This document shows, piece by piece, positions 24,801-32,372 of a stretch of 64,000 bases of DNA. Numbering within the stretch: the stretch's first letter is position 1; every line of letters begins with the position of its first letter. Below the pieces are notes generated by a model that had not been told where the DNA came from, made no database searches, and saw only the letters and a list, made by a program, of their open reading frames with translations. A program made the position numbers and the translations under genes. This DNA comes from Chionis minor (taxonomy: Eukaryota; Chordata; Aves; Charadriiformes; Chionididae), in the NCBI GenBank assembly GCA_013398295.1, contig VZSF01010132.1:598307-662306 (forward strand), written 5' to 3'.

Positions 24801-25121
24801 TTGCCACAGTTAAGTGTACTCTGCAATTACTGTTCTGTAGCGTTACAACTGTCTTTTTGTCTAATCTGATTTAATCTTCTCAAGACATTTTCTCTTCCTC
24901 CTCGTCTCACATTTAATTTGTTAAGCATATGAGTCAATGAACTGAATGTAGAGTTTTAGATACTATGCTGATTGTTGATATTCAGGAATAACAGAAGAGA
25001 ATATGAGGAGGCTAAATCTAATTATTACTTTTTATCCTAATTTTCATTAGTAGAATACAATAGATAGCATTATTTTGACATTTTTTCTTTCTCCATCAGA
25101 AACGCAAGCTTCAAGGAATAA
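702..25121 (+). CDS. CEP135: CEP135 centrosomal protein, 3' 17 exons (partial gene)
   Basis: Seventeen exons join in phase into about 780 codons ending in TAA at 25119-25121. The product is almost all charged coiled coil. Diagnostic blocks in order: ERLSEEL and EKQRLREK (exon 1), [16 protein letters not shown] and RTPEK (exon 2), [11 protein letters not shown] and [12 protein letters not shown] (exon 3), [17 protein letters not shown] (exon 4), [13 protein letters not shown] (exon 8), [16 protein letters not shown] (exon 10), ENQDLLEKF and AHQAEGE (exon 12), ELCVKLES (exon 13), [16 protein letters not shown] (exon 14), [10 protein letters not shown] and [13 protein letters not shown] (exon 16). 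Known for the family: CEP135 is a conserved centriole protein linking the SAS-6 cartwheel to outer microtubules and CPAP. The vertebrate protein is about 1,140 residues, so roughly the N-terminal third, which carries the microtubule-binding coiled coil, lies upstream of the window. The paralogue TSGA10 shares this architecture but fits less well, especially at the C-terminus. No frameshift or internal stop is seen, so the gene looks functional. Confidence 0.95.
1190..1760 (-). mobile_element. CR1 LINE fragment, diverged, antisense
   Basis: Typical reverse-complement CR1 phrases are present: CCAGGGACTGGAGATTCCAC, CTAGGCAGCCCATTCCAATG, CTCTTCTCCAGGCTGAACAA, CCCAGTTCCCTCAGC, and further in TCAGCCAGGACTCCTGCATC. 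These run from near the CR1 3' end back into the reverse-transcriptase region. It is old, with many changes, and lies in a CEP135 intron. Confidence 0.85.
1835..2028 (+). CDS. CEP135: CEP135 exon 2 of window
   Basis: A strong pyrimidine tract ends in TTTGCAG, and the donor is GAGAAG|GTAAAA. The 194 bases complete the split GAA codon and end in phase 0. It encodes the highly conserved ERMRLEYG...SPSRLDAF...[13 protein letters not shown] block, then a basic serine-rich segment, [12 protein letters not shown]. The human protein has a longer serine-rich stretch at this point. Confidence 0.95.
2511..2654 (+). CDS. CEP135: CEP135 exon 3 of window
   Basis: The acceptor is CACTTTGCAG and the donor is GAGCAG|GTAAGA, giving 144 bases in phase 0. 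It encodes [18 protein letters not shown] followed by [20 protein letters not shown], one of the best-conserved parts shared by CEP135 and TSGA10. Confidence 0.95.
3219..3362 (+). CDS. CEP135: CEP135 exon 4 of window (acceptor ambiguous)
   Basis: Donor AAAG|GTGAGC. With the acceptor TCTTAAAG at 3211-3218 the exon is 144 bases and reads [11 protein letters not shown], which lines up with the family pattern (A/S)QEEL-x-x-LR after LYEQ. A TGCTAAC branch-point match sits about 20 bases upstream. A second acceptor, TTAATTGCAG ending at 3185, has a better pyrimidine tract; it would add 33 bases in frame (11 residues, [11 protein letters not shown]). Homology favours 3219, splice-site appearance favours 3186. 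Confidence 0.75.
3363..4817 (+). other. CEP135 intron with (AAAC)n tract
   Basis: This 1.45 kb intron holds a short simple repeat of AAAC units at about 4589-4608. Nothing else is recognised. Confidence 0.7.
4818..4895 (+). CDS. CEP135: CEP135 exon 5 of window
   Basis: The acceptor is TTTCTATCTCAG and the donor is CAAGGA|GTAAGT. It is a short 78-base exon in phase 0 encoding 26 residues of coiled coil ([14 protein letters not shown]...ELENNVQG). Confidence 0.9.
5058..5209 (+). CDS. CEP135: CEP135 exon 6 of window
   Basis: A T-rich tract ends in ATTTTAG and the donor is CTTCA|GTAAGT. The 152 bases leave two bases over, completed to CAG by the next exon. It encodes [20 protein letters not shown]...[23 protein letters not shown]. 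Confidence 0.93.
5210..7260 (+). other. CEP135 intron, no gene seen
   Basis: This 2.05 kb intron has a C-run next to a T-run at 6481-6502 and a CT/GA-rich imperfect hairpin at about 7071-7101. Short open frames here show no recognisable protein. Confidence 0.65.
7261..7376 (+). CDS. CEP135: CEP135 exon 7 of window
   Basis: The acceptor is TGATTTTACAG and the donor is AAAATAG|GTAATC. It encodes [20 protein letters not shown] and [13 protein letters not shown], close to the human CEP135 reading. One base is carried into the next exon as a split GAT codon. Confidence 0.95.
7447..7601 (+). CDS. CEP135: CEP135 exon 8 of window
   Basis: The acceptor is ATTTATAG and the donor is AACAAG|GTATGT. Only 70 bases separate it from the previous exon, the shortest intron here. 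It encodes [20 protein letters not shown]...[19 protein letters not shown], a strongly conserved CEP135 block. Confidence 0.95.
8100..8155 (+). CDS. CEP135: CEP135 exon 9 of window (56 bases)
   Basis: The acceptor is TTTTCATAG and the donor is GCAGA|GTAAGT. This very short exon encodes [18 protein letters not shown] plus two bases of a split codon. It is too short to show as an open reading frame; the phases on both sides require it. Confidence 0.9.
9203..9371 (+). CDS. CEP135: CEP135 exon 10 of window
   Basis: The acceptor is TTTGATAG and the donor is AACCAG|GTATGA. It encodes [21 protein letters not shown] and the near-invariant [17 protein letters not shown]. The split GAC codon is completed by its first base. 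Confidence 0.95.
9372..13115 (+). other. CEP135 intron with solo LTR
   Basis: This 3.7 kb intron carries the minus-strand LTR at 12373-12941. The remainder is unique-looking AT-rich DNA without a supported exon. Confidence 0.75.
12373..12941 (-). mobile_element. Solo LTR of an avian endogenous retrovirus
   Basis: The element starts TGTCATGGTTT and ends AAACCATGACA, the perfect inverted ends of a retroviral LTR, and is 569 bases long. On the minus strand a TATAAAA lies at 12682-12688, and about 190 bases downstream an ATTAAA at 12496-12501 is followed by CTGTC, which fixes the orientation as minus. There is no internal retroviral region next to it, so it is a recombination-derived solo LTR. 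I see no clear target duplication. It is antisense to CEP135. Confidence 0.85.
13116..13226 (+). CDS. CEP135: CEP135 exon 11 of window
   Basis: The acceptor is AATCTCTTTAG and the donor is TCGAAG|GTAAAA, giving 111 bases in phase 0. It encodes [17 protein letters not shown] and [18 protein letters not shown]. The intron before it (3.7 kb) carries a solo LTR. Confidence 0.95.
13227..15063 (+). other. CEP135 intron, no feature recognised
   Basis: A 1.8 kb AT-rich intron. Its short open frames lack any family resemblance. Confidence 0.65.
15064..15249 (+). CDS. CEP135: CEP135 exon 12 of window
   Basis: The acceptor is TTCATCTAG and the donor is CAAGGG|GTAATA, giving 186 bases in phase 0. It encodes [27 protein letters not shown] and [17 protein letters not shown], all typical of CEP135. 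Confidence 0.95.
15870..16110 (+). mobile_element. CR1 LINE 3' fragment, sense
   Basis: The fragment reads GGATACTAGGAAAAATTTCT, GGAACAGGCTGCCCAGGGAA, then GATGGACTCAATGATCTTAA and a worn ATTCTGTG end. It is a 5'-truncated tail of the subfamily that also inserted at 28806. It lies in a CEP135 intron in the same orientation as the gene. Confidence 0.9.
16455..16664 (+). CDS. CEP135: CEP135 exon 13 of window
   Basis: The acceptor is CTCTGTTTAG and the donor is GAAAGG|GTAAGC, giving 210 bases in phase 0. It encodes [31 protein letters not shown] and [12 protein letters not shown]. Confidence 0.95.
17656..17858 (+). CDS. CEP135: CEP135 exon 14 of window
   Basis: The acceptor is ATGCCCTAG and the donor is AAACT|GTAAGT. 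It encodes [34 protein letters not shown] and [16 protein letters not shown]. The intron after it is the largest seen (4.8 kb) and carries an LTR-type repeat. Confidence 0.95.
17859..22660 (+). other. Largest CEP135 intron in window (4.8 kb)
   Basis: It contains the LTR-type repeat at about 21173-22126, an A12 run at about 19838 and AT-rich unique DNA. No exon is needed here, because exons 14 and 15 join in phase. Confidence 0.75.
21173..22126. mobile_element. Avian interspersed repeat, probably LTR/ERV-derived
   Basis: A GC-rich island in an AT-rich intron. It has the phrases of a repeat I know to be widespread in birds: TTTACCTTGGCTGGACGCTG at the left, GGGGGAGGACTCCTCACACT, CACAAGTCCTGCCAGCAAAC, CGCTACCACCATCGCTGATG and CAAACCCAATACAAC at the right. 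Inside, a degenerate unit of about 40-55 bases built around TGCTCCAGCxTGGG recurs. A segment near the left end seems deleted (from memory of the usual order). I assign it to endogenous-retrovirus LTR material, but not to a named family or orientation. Confidence 0.65.
22661..22765 (+). CDS. CEP135: CEP135 exon 15 of window
   Basis: A long T-run ends in TTTAG and the donor is GAACG|GTAAGA. It encodes [20 protein letters not shown] and [13 protein letters not shown]. The CG left at its end joins the A of the next exon to give Arg. Confidence 0.93.
23172..23318 (+). CDS. CEP135: CEP135 exon 16 of window, S/P-rich C-terminal segment
   Basis: The acceptor is CTGTTGGTAG and the donor is GAAAA|GTAAGT. 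It encodes [12 protein letters not shown] and then a Ser/Pro-rich, non-coiled tail ([17 protein letters not shown]) with several S-P sites, followed by [13 protein letters not shown]. If the donor is not used, the reading frame stops at once: AAG TAA at 23317-23322. Confidence 0.92.
23319..25099 (+). other. Last CEP135 intron, no other feature
   Basis: A 1.8 kb AT-rich intron with no repeat recognised. Confidence 0.65.
25100..25121 (+). CDS. CEP135: CEP135 terminal coding exon (short tail)
   Basis: A pyrimidine tract ending in TTTCTCCATCAG at 25099 precedes an in-phase tail NASFKE and TAA at 25119-25121. It completes the split AAA codon of the previous exon. The call rests on the strong acceptor, the matching phase and the quick in-frame stop; this tail has no counterpart in the human ending I recall (SPEHRNV). 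Confidence 0.7.
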
Positions 25122-25700
25122 CCAGTACTTGAGCAACTGAAGCATTACTTTGTTGCAAGGACATATTTTTTTAAATTATGAAGGCTGATGTGTATTCTAC
25201 CTCAGTTTTCTTCAAATTGGTGATTACCTTTGAAATTTCTGAGAGCCTGTGAAGTAATCCACTTTGCAAAATTCCACTTTTCCAACTGGCTGGAACGACT
25301 AGGGTTTTGCTGGCTGTTTGACGGGTTTTGTATTGAGGCTGTCGATAAGTTTTGTTACTATTTTGCAAACATAATTATTATAAGAAGGAAATGAGTACTT
25401 GATATGACAATCTCTTTTTTTCATTTTACTATTTTATTTCTGCTTATGTCATATGGTTAGAGAAGTTTGTTCATCTTAGTGTGAGCTAACAGGAGAATAA
25501 CGTACATGATTGTCTTAAAAATGCTGAGCCAGTGTGTGTTTTATACTCATGATGATTCCCTGTGTTTGGGCTTTTAACAAGTGTTTTCTGTTTACGTGTC
25601 ATTCTTCTTGGTATTTAAAAGTGTTGATTATCTATTTCGTAAATGCATTTTGTTTACTGTACCTTTTCTTAATAAAAAATATATCAATTATTCTTTATTA
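25122..25700 (+). other. CEP135: CEP135 3' UTR and poly(A) signal
   Basis: The first AATAAA after the stop codon is at 25671-25676. A GT/T-rich stretch (AAGGTTTTTGTTAT) follows around 25700, as expected downstream of a cleavage site. Other AATAAA motifs at 26313 and 27294 could serve longer transcripts. Confidence 0.6.
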
Positions 25701-28682
25701 AGGTTTTTGTTATCTAACAACTACTTACTTCCTTTTGTTTGAAATTTCATTTTAAATACTCTCCCAATTTTAAATAAACAGTGAGGAGAAAAATAATATC
25801 TTTAAAGATGTATTGAAATACTTTAAATATTTAAAAATTAATTCTGAAGTCTTTTATATTCAAATTTTTTGAATCATATCTGGAGATATTTTTCAAATTT
25901 TGGTTTTAAAAGATCAGAACAATACCTGGAATCCTTCACATAGTTGAGCTCAAGCTTTTTTGGAGAGGGGACACAGGCCTTTATGTTGTGAAACACATGC
26001 TAAGTCAATGCAGTGAGAACTAGTCTTTAAAATACCTTGTGTATTTAGCAGAGGAACATCTGAAATTTAGACTATGAAGTAAGATGCAATTAGCAATCAG
26101 TCTTGTGATAACGTTCTTGAAGTCCGTCTGTGCAGATAATTGTGTATCAAATCATTCTTCTACTCAAGAACATAGTTTTCTAATAATTACCTGCCATTCA
26201 GGTTGATGTGATGTGTATTTGTAGGTATCACGCAGAGGACTAGAAGTGGGAGGGTGTTTTGTTGTACACCCTGGCACTGGCCAACAGGTAGTGTTCTGCT
26301 TGCCTAACGTTGAATAAAAAACCCTGTGATTACCAGCTAACTTTACAAGTGTCTCTAAGGTGTAAACAACATATTAAATGACATGGGGAAAAAACCTTTT
26401 TTTTTTTTTTGCTTTTAGATTTTTCTATTTTGCACTAAGATTGTTACAGTTAGAGGTTATAAAGCGTATTGTGTTAACTGGAAATACTGTCTCATATATT
26501 CATAGATAAATGATTGCTGCTGCAAGCTATACAGATACATTTTATTTTTCATATATTGTATTTTTTCACTTTTGTTATTTAATATGTGTATGTATTAAAT
26601 TTTACTAATTAAAACCAACTTAGAACATCCATTCAGAAGTACCTGAAAATACTTGCACCACATTGGGCTTCTGAGCCATTGGAAGGAATTGTTTATCTGA
26701 AGTGGGTGCATCTTGTATTTTTTACTTTTTAGGTCTCTCATTTGCCAGTTACAGGAATGGGGGGATCATAATCTCTAAATGTTACTTAGGTATTAATACT
26801 GTTTGTAATTAAGTCAGTAGTTTCCATTGATGCCAATTGACATTAATTATTCAGGATGAAGCAGTTCAATAAGAATGAGAAAAGATTTCATTTTCTGCTC
26901 TTCATGTCTTCAGTGGTGACTTTTAAATATCTTATTTTGTATATAAACCCTTTTAAATTGGAATCTGAACTGTTAAAAAAGCAAGTGTTCCATTTTATTG
27001 AAAATACTGTATTTCATCTTACCAAAAAAAAAATGTGTATTTTGACATTACAATTAAAACTATAACAGTTCAATTAGTAGTAATTCTTACATGAATATCA
27101 GTTATGAATAATTAGCGGATCGTTCAGCACAGGTGGTGAATAATACTGGTGAATAATAAAACTGGTGTCTTTTTGGTGATCAAAGCCTCTGGAGCGCTCT
27201 AAAACTAAAACATTCCTAATACTCAGACTACAGTAGAGCTGTCATTTTACCTTCTCTTACTATTATTTTATATACATTTTTGTAAGCAAGTAGAATAAAA
27301 GAAAGGTAATATTTGTACAAACTTTGCTTTAAGATCAGGTATTTAATTTCCTGAAGTACGAAGCAAGCACAAATTTGTGGGAGATTTAAATCTGTGGACT
27401 ACGGTGTACGTCATGTATGAAACCAGCCCTGTGGGAGTCGGGATGTTAACGTGGCTTTCCCGGACTCTGCTCCAAGAAGGTTCTGTGCTGCCCTCCCCTT
27501 CTGGAAGATCGAAAGATCGTGGAAGACTCATGATCAGTTTTAGTCCTCAGCTGGGGTGAGTCGAAAGCAGACGTGAAATCATGGGAGAAGTCCGAATACG
27601 TGAGTTGTCCGTCTTCTGTTGTTATTTGCAGTTGGGGTTGGGGGAAAATAATAAAGGTGAAGCAATAATTATCGAGGCTGTTTCTCTGCAAAACAAGAAG
27701 GTGTATTGTCAGAAGCAGAGGAATCTGGAGAGAATAAAAGGACGGGTTTTATCAATTTATTAAATTTATTTAAATTCATTAAAACCTAAATTGCTCAATT
27801 AAACTTACCATAATGTGTTTTTTAAGATATTCCTAGAATATTTTTTTTTTTTGTCTTCCAGCATGTCCCTGAAATTTAGATAATTAACTTAAAGTTAAAC
27901 CAGTAATTCTAAGGTTCGGTTGGAAAATCCAATTTGTTCTTTTTTTGGTCAGCCTAAATCTGAGAAACACTGAGATTCCTAGGTGATGCTAATTAAAAAA
28001 GGTTAAGATCGGGGCTTCAGTCTTTCAATTTGAAAGCCTGACTTCTTCACATGCTGTTATTCCCAAATGAAACCATATGACCACTGACCATTTTGGTTTT
28101 TTTTTTTAAACCATCCTTTGGGACAGAATTTTATAGTTCTTCTATTTCTCTGCTAAGAGTGGAAGAAAATACTGGGGTGTGGGTTTTGATACCCTGGTCC
28201 TTCAGCTTTATGTGTCCGGGCATTCTGGTTTCGTTTCATCCCCTGACCCTTCCTGAGCAACGTGCGGATGGTAATAGCGGCAGCGGTATTAATTCCTGGA
28301 CCTAAAGTCTTCGCCATCCATCCTCCAGTGTAATTATCTTGTCAGCCAAAGCAGGGAAGAGAGGAAGCCTTGATGCTGTGCAAGCTCTGCGCTGCAGGAG
28401 CTGAAACGCGGCTGTGCTACCACCATTGCTTTAGCCACAAAGGCCAAAAAAAAAAAAAAAAAAAAAGAAGGGTATTCTATCTGACAGGCTGCAATGTTAT
28501 CTCTGTCCCAGGCCAGCACGGGGCACCCCAGCAGATTCCCAGTACGGCAGCTACCTTTGCCCACCTGGGGGCTGCTCGAGGCCAGCAGAGCAGACACGGC
28601 TCGCCCAAGGTAACTAGCTCCCCAGACAACGTCTTCTCTACGGTTCCCGATACAACTTGGACGTTCTTGGCAAGTCTTAGGG
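25701..28682. other. Intergenic DNA, no gene seen
   Basis: AT-rich sequence with T-runs (about 26398-26411 and 27841-27852) and a 22-base A-run at 28446-28467. I see no supported exon or repeat family. Parts could belong to longer CEP135 3' UTRs using AATAAA at 26313 or 27294. Confidence 0.6.
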
Positions 28683-28805
28683 GCAAAGGGCCCCTAAGGT
28701 GAGGAAGGGGTTGGAGCATCTCACACATGAGGAGAGGCTGAGCATGATGGGGGTGTGCAGCCTCGAGAAGCCATGGCTCAGGGAGGATCAACTCAATGTA
28801 CATCA
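28683..28805 (+). mobile_element. Older CR1 fragment, left half of a split copy
   Basis: It reads GGAGCATCTCACACATGAGG, AGAGGCTGAGCATGATGGGG and CAACTCAATGTACATCA, the pattern of a CR1 tail. The pattern breaks off and resumes with ATACCTGACGGGTGGGAATG at 29401, so the element was split by a later insertion. Confidence 0.8.
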
Positions 28806-29400
28806 GGCATCTTGGCTTGTATCAGGAATAGCGTGGCCAGCAGGAGCAGGGAAGTGATTGTGCCCCTGTACTCAGCACTGGTGAGGCCGCAGCTCGAGTG
28901 CTGTGTCCAGTTTTGGGCACCGCAGTATCGGAGAGACATTGAGGTGCTGGAGCGTGTCCAGAGAAGGGCAACGGAGCTGGTGAGGGGTCTGGAGAACAAG
29001 TCTTGTGAGGAGCGGCTGAGAGAGTTGGGGTTGTTCAGCCTGGAGAAGAGAAGGTTGAGGGGAGACCTTATCACTCTCTACAACTACCTGAAAGGAGGTT
29101 GTAGTGAGGTGGGAGTCTATCACTTCTCCCAAGTAACAAGAGATAGGACAAGAGGAAATGGCCTCAAGTTGTGCCAGGGGAGGTTTAGGTTGGATATTAG
29201 GAAAAATTTCTTCACAGAAAGGGTTGTCAAGCATCAGAACAGGCTGCCCGGGGGAATCACCATCCCTGGAGGTATCTAAAAGAGGGGCAGACGTGGTGCT
29301 GAGGGACATGGGTTAGTGGTGGTTTAGCAGTGTTAGGTTGATGGTTGGACTCAATGATCTCGAAGGTCTCTTCCAACCTAGATGATTCTGTGATTCTGTA
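28806..29400 (+). mobile_element. Younger CR1 LINE 3' end, inserted in an older CR1
   Basis: This is the end of CR1 ORF2 and the 3' tail. An almost open frame reads CR1 phrases such as [56 protein letters not shown] and [17 protein letters not shown]. The 3' end has GATGGTTGGACTCAATGATC, TTCCAACCTAGATGATTCTG and the terminal ATTCTGTG octamers. It is 5'-truncated and not autonomous. Confidence 0.92.
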
Positions 29401-29740
29401 ATACCTGACGGGTGGGAATGAAAAGATCGAGATGGTCTCTTCTCGATGGTATCCGGGGAAGGCACAAAAAACAGCGGGCACAAATTGAAAAACAGGGAAT
29501 GCCATTTAAACACACCAAAAATGGTGGGGTTTTTTTTCTTCCGTGAGGGTGGTCAGTGGAACAGGCTGCCCGGAGAGGTTGTGGAGTCCCCATCCGTGTT
29601 GGTATTCCAAAGCCGGTGGGACAGACTCCTGGACAGCCTGCTGTGGCTAGCCCTGCTTTGTGCAGCGGGATGTACCGGCTGGTCTCCAGAGGGGCCACAA
29701 CTCTGTGACCCAGGGAACCTGTCCACACAGCGGTGCGATT
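29401..29740 (+). mobile_element. Older CR1 fragment, right half of a split copy
   Basis: It continues the element at 28683: ATACCTGACGGGTGGGAATG, GGCACAAATTGAAAAACAGG, GTGGAACAGGCTGCCCGGAG and AGGTTGTGGAGTCCCCATCC. It differs in subfamily phrases from the inserted copy and is more diverged. Confidence 0.85.
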
Positions 29741-30949
29741 AGGTAAGTGCCTCTCCAGCCCTAGGGACGTTGGCCCCTTATTATCTAGATTAGAATCTTT
29801 GACTTTTTTTAAATTATGTGTATAATTGCATTGCCATCGTTTTGTCTCAATGTTGGATTTACCTACGTTAGAGCTCAGATAGATGGTGAGTTTTGGAATT
29901 TATCACAATAGTTGCCCATCTCACCTGTGTGCGCTGCTACCCCAGCATCATCCCAGCAGAGTGGCTCCACCAGGCTTGTCAGCAGCGTGTCCTTCACTGC
30001 TTCAAGGTGACAGTGCAGGAATTGGGCTGTTTGCTTCAACTAACTAGAACGGCATGACGACACACGGAAGAGAGTGGAGAAAATGAGAACGTCGGTGGCT
30101 CCTTCTCCTCGGTTTTAACACTGCTGAGCAGGGAGAGCCGTATTTTTCCGGAATGCAAATGCAGAAATGGGTAAGCCAAGGTCTGCGGGAGCAGATACGG
30201 CTCTTCGGGCAGATTTTCGCTGAGCCTCCGAGCCCAAAGGAGCACGTTGTCACCTGGGCTTGTCTTTATTTGAGAAGAGTGGACCGGACTGCCGCTGCCT
30301 GTGCCATCTTTACCTGCTCCCGTTTGCTTTGCATAAATGCATAACTAAAACATGTTAAGTAGGAGGCAGACCCCCCGCCCGGCTCGCTCCCTGCTTTGAG
30401 ACGGAGTATTTGTGCCCCCTAGTGGATCCACGTCTTTCCTGGCGGTCTCGGTGCATCCCTGGAGCCTACCCAGCCTGGGATCCCCTCTAAGGGCACCAGG
30501 AGGACCGCTTCAGACCGGGCCAAAAAGTTATGGAGCAGGCGGGATCCAAAGCTGTGTGTCCAGGGAGCAGCTGAATCTGGAGACCCGGCTGGGAAAACCC
30601 ATCTTCCTTCTCAGCAGCGTGGAAGGTCATGAATCGCCATGAATTTTTTGGCTCAAAAAGTGGCAGAGTTGGGATGGAACTAAACCCGGCGGCTGATTTT
30701 ACTGCGTCCCCCTTGGGAAAAACGGGAAACCGGTGCCCGGCGCTGATAACGCCTTGGCGTAGATAGCGGAATGGGAAGAGTGGGGCCTTAGAAGAGCTGA
30801 TACAAATAGTGGATTTAAGGATATGGGGAAGGAAGGGAGGCCGTTCTCTGCGCTGCTGCGTTGGGGAACAGCTGGTTTGTGGTTTGTTTCTTGTAGTTCC
30901 TCCCGGTTTTATTTTTTTATTTATTTTTTTGTAAGTGAAGGGGATACAA
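29741..30949. other. Intergenic DNA upstream of CpG island, no gene seen
   Basis: Moderate GC content rises toward the island. Short open frames have no recognisable domains. Confidence 0.6.
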
Positions 30950-31342
30950 ATTGGGCTGGCGCTGGATTCAGAGCTCGGTCCTGCCGGGAGGTGAGAAGGA
31001 GCGGGGCTGGGAGCGGGGGGCAGCCGGAGGTGCGCATCTCCGCAATGGGCGGGGTGGGCTCAGCGGTGCAAACATCAGCGGGATCCCGCCGAATCCGGCT
31101 GAATCCAGCCTCACCCTTTTCCTCCGGGAGCTGGCGGGCGAAGGCAGGGATTCGGGAGAGGCTCGGGGCCGGGAGCTGGGGCGCTGCGGGGCGCCCGTGA
31201 GCGGCGGCGGCCGCTCTTCCACGGGGCGGGGGCGGCATCCGACGGGCTGGGCGGCATCCGACGGATGCAGGAGCCGCCGGCTCTTCCCTTCTGGCAGCCG
31301 GGAGAGGGAGAACAGGTAGGAAAGACCTTCTTCCCCCCCCCC

Positions 31343-31421
31343 NNNNNNNNNNNNNNNNNNNNNNNNNNNNNNNNNNNNNNNNNNNNNNNNNNNNNNNNNN
31401 NNNNNNNNNNNNNNNNNNNNN
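31343..31421. other. Assembly gap (79 N)
   Basis: Unknown bases lie between a run of C and a run of A followed by GCACCACCACCACCCCCC. It falls in the middle of the candidate promoter; the true length may differ. Confidence 0.99.
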
Positions 31422-31446
31422 AAAAAAAGCACCACCACCACCCCCC

Positions 31447-31454
31447 TATATAAG
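31447..31454 (+). promoter_or_regulatory. TATA-box-like motif
   Basis: TATATAAG inside the CpG-rich island. It would place a start near 31475-31485, ahead of the donor at 31824. This is a sequence match only. Confidence 0.4.
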
Positions 31455-31479
31455 TAGCCCCCCACCCTCCTTCGGCCGC

Positions 31480-31823
31480 CTTTGTTCCGCGAGAGGTGTA
31501 AAGAGGCGTGCGGGTGATTTCTCGGAAGGCGCTACTTCGTTCAGCGGCTGGGCTGCTCCTTTTCGAATTCCTCCTGGTTTTCCCTTTGTGTCAGCGGTTT
31601 CCCGGGGAGTCCGGCGTTCCCCCGGAACGCGGGAGCTGTCAGAAAGATGACTTTGTTCCCCGCGATGCTTCTCCAGAGCAGCAGCGCTTTGTCTACGCTC
31701 CCGTAAGCCATTTCTCCGGGAAGTGCCAGCGCCTTTTCCCGAGCTACCGAATCTGCCCCTTTTCCCGGCTGAAAGGCGGCCGGTGCAGCCCTTTCCATAC
31801 CCTTTCCTTAGGACCTGGAGCAG
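31480..31823 (+). other. Candidate non-coding first exon, + strand
   Basis: GC-rich sequence between the TATA motif and a consensus donor, GAGCAG|GTAAGC. Its reading frames show no known protein, so if it is an exon it is 5' UTR. An alternative first exon would end at 31315. No acceptor partner could be recognised in the window. Confidence 0.4.
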
Positions 31824-32300
31824 GTAAGCTCGGGGGAATGCCATTTTCTACGGGAAAACGTTGTTTTACACTGTGCCTTCGGTTAGAAAACATCTGGTTT
31901 AGAGACAGAAATACGAGTCACGCAAATCTTTTCTATGTCATTACGCGATTTTGAACGGCTGAGGGTTGGCTGCTTGGGATTTTTTTTTTTTTTTTAATTA
32001 ATTTTACTGGTATTAGCGTGAGTCAATTCCCGATCTGCCGCTTTGTGGTTGTAGTAAGGCAAAACGTTAGGATGTCTCCTCTCCGTCATTTTAGGTGTAA
32101 AAAAAAAAAAAAAACCCGCCCCCTTGAAAAGGCAGTTCAAGGGGTAAATAGAGACCTGGAAACCGCCGCGGTGCGTCCTGAAAATTTAATCTGCCTGACA
32201 ATAATGGCAGTGAAAGTGATCCGCTCTCGGGCGTGTGGGGGAGGGGGCAGGGAGAAAGGGAAGAGTCATTTACAACCACAGGCCCAATAACAGATATTGG

Positions 32301-32372
32301 GTCCGTGACAGACGTATGGATAATGTCATTCATTCTGTCCGTGACAGACGTATGGATAATGTCATTCATTAT
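32301..32372 (+). repeat. 36-bp tandem duplication
   Basis: Two adjacent 36-base units beginning GTCCGTGACAGACGTATGGA at 32301 and 32337 differ only at the penultimate base of the unit (C versus A). Confidence 0.9.

Larger units (their letters stand above)
30950..31830 (+). promoter_or_regulatory. CRACD: CpG island, candidate promoter of the gene after CEP135
   Basis: CpG-dense DNA in an AT-rich surround, with GC boxes (GGGGCGGGGGCGG at 31223-31235), GCGGCGGCGGCCGC at 31201-31214 and two copies of GGCGGCATCCGACGG 19 bases apart (31231 and 31250). Two consensus donors facing + follow: CAG|GTAGGA at 31315/31316 and CAG|GTAAGC at 31823/31824. Gene order in other vertebrates puts CRACD (KIAA1211) after CEP135 on the same strand, and it has non-coding first exons and a long first intron. 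The CRACD name is inference from synteny only. Confidence 0.55.

Noticed and set aside
702..25121. TSGA10 as the identity of the coiled-coil gene
   Set aside because: TSGA10 shares the RERDEL and NVKLL blocks, but the later exons ([41 protein letters not shown]) match CEP135 specifically.
28755..29279. 174-codon frame with reverse-transcriptase-end phrases
   Set aside because: It is the 3' end of CR1 ORF2 fused to flanking older CR1 sequence. It is 5'-truncated and is annotated as a mobile element, not a gene.
30823..31319. Several overlapping open frames in the CpG island
   Set aside because: GC-rich DNA is poor in stop codons. The frames overlap on both strands, show no known protein and run into splice-donor sequence or the gap.
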